This document shows, in pieces, positions 60,306 to 64,000 of a DNA stretch of 64,000 nt. The stretch spans positions 186,001-250,000 of the forward strand of contig NZ_QJKD01000008.1 of NCBI RefSeq assembly GCF_003201875.1. The letters are read 5' to 3'. Under the pieces are notes generated by a model, which worked only from the letters and a program-made list of their open reading frames with translations, was not told the DNA's origin and did no database searches. A program made the position numbers and the translations under genes. Position 1 is the stretch's first letter. Every line of letters begins with the position of its first letter. The stretch is from Hungatella effluvii. Its GTDB lineage: Bacteria > Bacillota > Clostridia > Lachnospirales > Lachnospiraceae.

Positions 60306-61422
60306 GTTTTTTTCCTCCCTTTGACAGACGTTCCACCAGCGGCGGAATAATATGGGTCAGCGCAACAAAGAACACGATAATGCCGATGACAATGTTGATA
60401 ATCTCGGACGGTGCGCCCACCTCGTACTGCAGTGTCTGGCCGCCATAAATGAGACCGCCGAACAGAAGTCCCGCAAAGATACAGCCAACCGGAGAGCTTG
60501 CCGCGATCAGACAGACTGCCAGCCCATTAAAACCGGTATTCTCAAATGCCGCCAGTGTAGCAATTCCGTGGGGAGAGTTGCCTGTTATGTAAAGAGCTGC
60601 CGCCAGCCCGCAGATCGCGCCGGAAATCAGCATGGAATGCAGGATATTCCGGTTCACATTAATTCCCGTAAACTCCGCCGCAAACCGGTTTGCGCCGACC
60701 GCGCGAAGCTCAAATCCCTTTGCCGTCTTATAAAGCAGAAAAGATACGAGCACGGCAAGGATGATGGCAATGAGAAATCCAGCGTTGACGTCTGTCTTTA
60801 AAAGCGTATTTTTCAGGAAATCATTTTGCATCAGCGCGGCCTTCCCACCTTCCGTCGCCTTGTAATTTCCCAGAATCATCGTATAGCCGGAACGGTTGAT
60901 CGCATACGTTCCGATGGTGTCCGGCTTATGGAAGCGCTCCAGTCCGCACACATAGTTGGAGAAATAGAGCGCAATCCAGTTGAGCATGATGCTGGTTAGA
61001 ACCTCATGGATACCGAATTTTGCTTTCAGAAAGCCTGCAATTCCTCCGTATAACGCGCCTGCCGCTACTCCCGCTCCCAGCACCAGGGGGATCTGAATCA
61101 CCGGTGGGAAATCACAGACAATTCCGACCACAGTGGCCGCGACACAGCCCATAATAAACTGCCCCTCCGCACCGATGTTAAAGAGGCCGGTTTTAAATGC
61201 AAAGGCCACTCCGATTCCGGTCAGAATCAGAGGCGTGCTTTTGATAATCACGTTAGACATATGCTTGGGACTCGAAAAAACACCGTTTAACAGAACGCCC
61301 AGCGACTGAACAGGCGGATATCCGACCGCAGCCAGAATGATTCCGGCGACCAAAAAACCAAAAAAGATGGCAATCAGGGTCATCGTGAGCGGCTTTTTCA
61401 AAATATGAACAGTTTTATTCAT
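60298..61422 (-). CDS. nupP: Nucleoside ABC transporter permease, NupP type
   Basis: A 374-residue permease with 9-10 predicted helices, of the YufP/NupP group: LLNGVFSSPKHMSNVIIKSTPLILTGIGVAFAFKTGLFNIGAEGQF and the FELRAVGANRFAAEFTGINV block. It pairs with NupQ in the BMP-type nucleoside importer. It overlaps the ATPase gene by 8 bases and nupQ by 8 bases, showing a tightly coupled operon. AGGAGG precedes the ATG. Confidence 0.93.
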   Translation of the reverse strand: MNKTVHILKKPLTMTLIAIFFGFLVAGIILAAVGYPPVQSLGVLLNGVFSSPKHMSNVIIKSTPLILTGIGVAFAFKTGLFNIGAEGQFIMGCVAATVVGIVCDFPPVIQIPLVLGAGVAAGALYGGIAGFLKAKFGIHEVLTSIMLNWIALYFSNYVCGLERFHKPDTIGTYAINRSGYTMILGNYKATEGGKAALMQNDFLKNTLLKTDVNAGFLIAIILAVLVSFLLYKTAKGFELRAVGANRFAAEFTGINVNRNILHSMLISGAICGLAAALYITGNSPHGIATLAAFENTGFNGLAVCLIAASSPVGCIFAGLLFGGLIYGGQTLQYEVGAPSEIINIVIGIIVFFVALTHIIPPLVERLSKGGKKHD

Positions 61423-62950
61423 GATTCTTTCCTCCTGCCATCAACAGGCCAATCGTATTTTCATCCACGGTCCCCTGTGTAAACGTATCCTGGATTTTTC
61501 CATCGTAGATCACCGCAATGGTATCAGAGACATTCATTACCTCATCCAGCTCAAAAGAAATGAGGAGCACCGCCTTTCCCTTGTCGCGCTCGCGGATCAG
61601 TGTCTTATGCACGGTCTCGATGGCTCCCACATCCAGTCCGCGGGTGGGTTGAACCGCAATCAGCACATCCGGGTTCATGGAGATTTCACGGCCGATAATG
61701 ACCTTCTGCTGGTTTCCTCCAGATAAGCCGCCTGCCCGCTTCGAACCACAGTCCTCCGGCCTGACGTCAAATTCCCCGATCAGTTTTTTGGTGAACAGCT
61801 CCATCTCCCTCTTATTCAGAATACCTTTTCTGGAAAATGGTTCCTGGCGGTATCTCTCCAGCACCGCGTTCTCATTGACCGTGAAATCCAGTACCAGGCC
61901 GCGTTTCTGCCGGTCCTCCGGTATCGTGCTGATCCCGCTGTCGATGACGGTGCGCGGATTTGTGTTGCCAACCGCTTTTCCATTGACTGTAATGGTTCCC
62001 TTCTCCGCGGGCACGAGACAGTTAATCGCTTCTACCAGTTCCTTCTGGCCGTTGCCGTCGATACCCGCAATCCCCACGATCTCGCCCTTCCGCACGGTTA
62101 AGTTAAGCCCCTTTACCGCATCCAGCTTCCTCTCGTTCTTCACAACCAGATCTTTAATCTCCAACACGGTTTCCCCGGGCTTTGCAGGTGTCTTGTCCAC
62201 CACCAGCTTCACCTCATGGCCCACCATGAGTGTTGCCAGCTCCTGCTCCGTCACCTCTTCGACCGATATGGTATTGATATACTCTCCGCGGCGAATGATT
62301 GTGCAGGTATCGGAGGACGCCTTGATTTCCTTCAGCTTGTGGGTGATAATAATGATGGCTTTTCCGTCATCCACCAGATTGTGCATGATGGAAAGAAGAT
62401 CTTCGATTTCCTGAGGAGTCAGCACCGCAGTAGGCTCATCCAGGATCAGCAGTTCAGCTCCCCGGTACAAGGCTTTTAAAATCTCCACTCGCTGCTGCAT
62501 TCCCACGGAAATATCACTGATTTTTGCATCCGGATCAACCTCCAGACCATACTTTTCGACGATTTCCAGAATCTGTTTTCTGGCCCTTTTCATATCCACG
62601 ATTCCTGCGTGGGAAGTGGTCTCATTGCCAAGAATGATGTTCTGCGTCACCGTAAAATCCTCTACCAGCATAAAGTGCTGATGAACCATACCTATGCCGC
62701 TCATGATCGCCGTATTGGGATTTTTAATATCCTTCTTCTTTCCGCCTATGTAAATCTCGCCCTCGTCGGCCTGATAAAGACCGTACAGCACATTCATCAG
62801 TGTACTTTTTCCTGCCCCATTTTCACCCAGAAGGGAATGGATGCTGCCTTTTTTTACGTCCAGATTCATATTTTTCAAAGCGTAAAATGCCCCGAAACGC
62901 TTTGTTATCCCATGCATCTGAACCGCATAGTCGCTGCTCACCGTGGCCAT
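61415..62950 (-). CDS. nupO: Nucleoside ABC transporter ATPase (two ABC domains)
   Basis: A 511-residue ATP-binding protein with two ABC domains, as in NupO/YufO and sugar transporters of the RbsA type. First domain: Walker A GENGAGKST at about residue 37, Walker B LLILDEPTAVL. Second domain: a modified Walker A (GIDGNGQKE, no Lys-Ser/Thr end) and signature LSGGNQQKV. It powers the NupPQ permeases. AAAGGAG 8 bases before 62950 sets the start; the ATG at 62968 is less likely. A 13-bp hairpin separates it from the binding-protein gene. Confidence 0.93.
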   Translation of the reverse strand: MATVSSDYAVQMHGITKRFGAFYALKNMNLDVKKGSIHSLLGENGAGKSTLMNVLYGLYQADEGEIYIGGKKKDIKNPNTAIMSGIGMVHQHFMLVEDFTVTQNIILGNETTSHAGIVDMKRARKQILEIVEKYGLEVDPDAKISDISVGMQQRVEILKALYRGAELLILDEPTAVLTPQEIEDLLSIMHNLVDDGKAIIIITHKLKEIKASSDTCTIIRRGEYINTISVEEVTEQELATLMVGHEVKLVVDKTPAKPGETVLEIKDLVVKNERKLDAVKGLNLTVRKGEIVGIAGIDGNGQKELVEAINCLVPAEKGTITVNGKAVGNTNPRTVIDSGISTIPEDRQKRGLVLDFTVNENAVLERYRQEPFSRKGILNKREMELFTKKLIGEFDVRPEDCGSKRAGGLSGGNQQKVIIGREISMNPDVLIAVQPTRGLDVGAIETVHKTLIRERDKGKAVLLISFELDEVMNVSDTIAVIYDGKIQDTFTQGTVDENTIGLLMAGGKNHE

Positions 62951-62968
62951 CTCGATTTCTCCTTTCAT

Positions 62969-63005
62969 TTTTACACCGCAGCCCTGCTGGTACTGCGGTG
63001 TAAAA
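62969..63005 (-). terminator. Perfect hairpin between the BMP lipoprotein and ATPase genes
   Basis: TTTTACACCGCAG (62969-62981) pairs exactly with CTGCGGTGTAAAA (62993-63005) around an 11-base loop. There is no T-tail beyond the stem, and the next gene's ribosome site follows at once. It probably protects the binding-protein mRNA or partly halts transcription, giving more binding protein than ATPase. Confidence 0.7.
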
Positions 63006-63015
63006 TCATTCGTCC

Positions 63016-64000
63016 CTATTCTGCTATGAATGCTTCGTACGTTTCTTTTGTGGTTGGCGGAACCAGTTCCCCGTTTTTGATGGATTCCGCTACCTTCAGC
63101 GTATCCTCATAAACGCCGTCCGCCATGTTGCCGTGTTCTTCCGGAATGCCTACACAGTCCTCCTTTAAGCCGAATGTCAGTGTCTGTCCGCCAATCGTTT
63201 CGCCTTCCATTGCTTCGATGGAAACTTCCTTAACAGCTTTACCAACCAGCTTAAGCGCTGATGTCAGAACGTTTTCCGGCGCTAAGTAAGCCTGGTCTCT
63301 ATCCACGCCGATTACCCATTTGTCCGCTTCCTTTGCAGCCTCGATCACGCCGGTTCCGCTTCCGCCTGCGGCATGGTAAATCACGTCACAGCCGTCTGAA
63401 TACATCTTTGTGGCAATGGCTTTTCCTTTCGCCGCATCGCTGAAGCTTTCCGCATACTGAACGGAAATATCGATATCCCTGCCCAGTTCCTTTGCCGCGT
63501 ACTTGACGCCCGCCTCATAACCGTACTGGAACTGGTCAATCAGACCGGAAGATATGCCTCCCACGAAGCCGACCTTGCCGGTCTCCGTCATACGGCCCGC
63601 CACGTAACCGACCATAAAGGAGGGTTCCTCAGCCCGGAACATTACTCCCGTTACGTTGTCCGGCGTATCATCATAGGCATTGTCAATAATTGCATACTGA
63701 ATATCCGGATTGCTGTCCGCTGCTTCCAGTACTGCATCCGCACAGGCGTAGCCCACGCCCCATAAAAGGTTGGCGCCGTTGTCTCCCAGCCTCTCCAGGT
63801 TCGTAACGAAATCCGACGCCTGTTTTGATTCAATATAGTTAACTTCTACTCCTTTTTCTTCTTTTAACTCGGTCAGACCTTCCCATGCCGACTGGTTGAA
63901 GGACTGGTCGTTGATTCCGCCCGTGTCCGTGATCATCGCAACAGAAAAGCTGCTCTTGCCTTCCGATGTCCCACCGCCTGTATTTTCTGTGTTCTCTGTC
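63016..64000 (-). CDS. nupN: BMP family nucleoside-binding lipoprotein (partial, start beyond window)
   Basis: The C-terminal 328 residues of a Bmp/PnrA-type binding protein; the reading frame is open to the window edge, and the signal peptide and lipobox lie to the right. Core motifs: MITDTGGINDQSFNQSAWEG, YIESKQASDFVTNLERL, GVGYACADAVLEAADSNP, GYVAGRMTETGKVGFVGGI, VIYHAAGGSGTGVIEAAKE (nucleoside contact region) and VDRDQAYLAPENVLTSALK. The last residues before the edge are Thr/Gly/Glu-rich, as expected for the linker behind the lipid-bearing cysteine. It delivers nucleosides to NupPQ, and the salvage enzymes downstream use them. Confidence 0.93.
   Translation of the reverse strand, partial: TENTENTGGGTSEGKSSFSVAMITDTGGINDQSFNQSAWEGLTELKEEKGVEVNYIESKQASDFVTNLERLGDNGANLLWGVGYACADAVLEAADSNPDIQYAIIDNAYDDTPDNVTGVMFRAEEPSFMVGYVAGRMTETGKVGFVGGISSGLIDQFQYGYEAGVKYAAKELGRDIDISVQYAESFSDAAKGKAIATKMYSDGCDVIYHAAGGSGTGVIEAAKEADKWVIGVDRDQAYLAPENVLTSALKLVGKAVKEVSIEAMEGETIGGQTLTFGLKEDCVGIPEEHGNMADGVYEDTLKVAESIKNGELVPPTTKETYEAFIAE

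Noticed and set aside
1..64000. CRISPR arrays, tRNA or rRNA genes, insertion sequences and phage genes
   Set aside because: No spaced direct-repeat array, no cloverleaf or rRNA segment, and no transposase, integrase or capsid motif was recognised in any part of the window.

Overview
The window reads as chromosomal DNA of a gut Lachnospiraceae/Clostridia-type Firmicute of roughly 50% GC (Hungatella or Enterocloster would fit; the genus is an inference). The reasons are strong AGGAGG-type ribosome sites throughout, a T-box leader, an archaeal-type AspRS with GatCAB, CUT1 sugar ABC systems of the LplABC type, DNRLRE, LamG and cell-wall-binding modules, and an AraR-type GntR regulator. No rRNA, tRNA, insertion sequence or CRISPR array was seen. 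Most genes lie on the minus strand.

Layout. (1) 142-11280: a LysR regulator, then a minus-strand operon for uronic-acid oligosaccharides (heparinase II/III-family lyase, LplA-type binding lipoprotein, two permeases, GH88 unsaturated glucuronyl hydrolase), an AT-rich Fic gene and a membrane-bound AraC-type sensor/regulator. (2) 11488-18035: the Asp/Asn-tRNA operon, made of a T-box, aspS of predicted non-discriminating type, gatC, gatA, gatB and an aspartate aminotransferase. (3) 18163-21911: MATE exporter, AraC regulator and MFS transporter. (4) 21974-34577: three exported or membrane-anchored proteins. They are a cell-wall-binding beta-helix protein, a 2251-residue PL8 lyase that also carries a complete metallophosphatase domain, and a SurA/PrsA-like foldase. 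(5) 35350-40417: araA-araB-araD-araR. (6) 40802-52650: an eight-gene ABC/GH3/GH88/UlaG/UlaE operon, a divergent FGGY kinase and a DeoR repressor. A TTTTACGAW motif recurs in front of all three units. (7) 52946-55025: a lone eutH and tag. (8) 55419-64000: nucleoside uptake and salvage (BMP-type ABC transporter, Crp/Fnr regulator, udp, deoD, deoC, cdd), interrupted by a ~390-bp imperfect palindrome.

How it fits together. Block 4 can cut uronate-containing polysaccharide outside the cell. Blocks 1 and 6 import oligosaccharides through ABC transporters and cut them in the cytoplasm with lyase, GH88 and GH3 enzymes. The ara genes and UlaE/AraD feed pentose phosphates into D-xylulose 5-phosphate. 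The most unusual parts are the PL8-phosphoesterase fusion, the PTS-free Ula-like locus with its DeoR operator set, and the two large intergenic palindromes.
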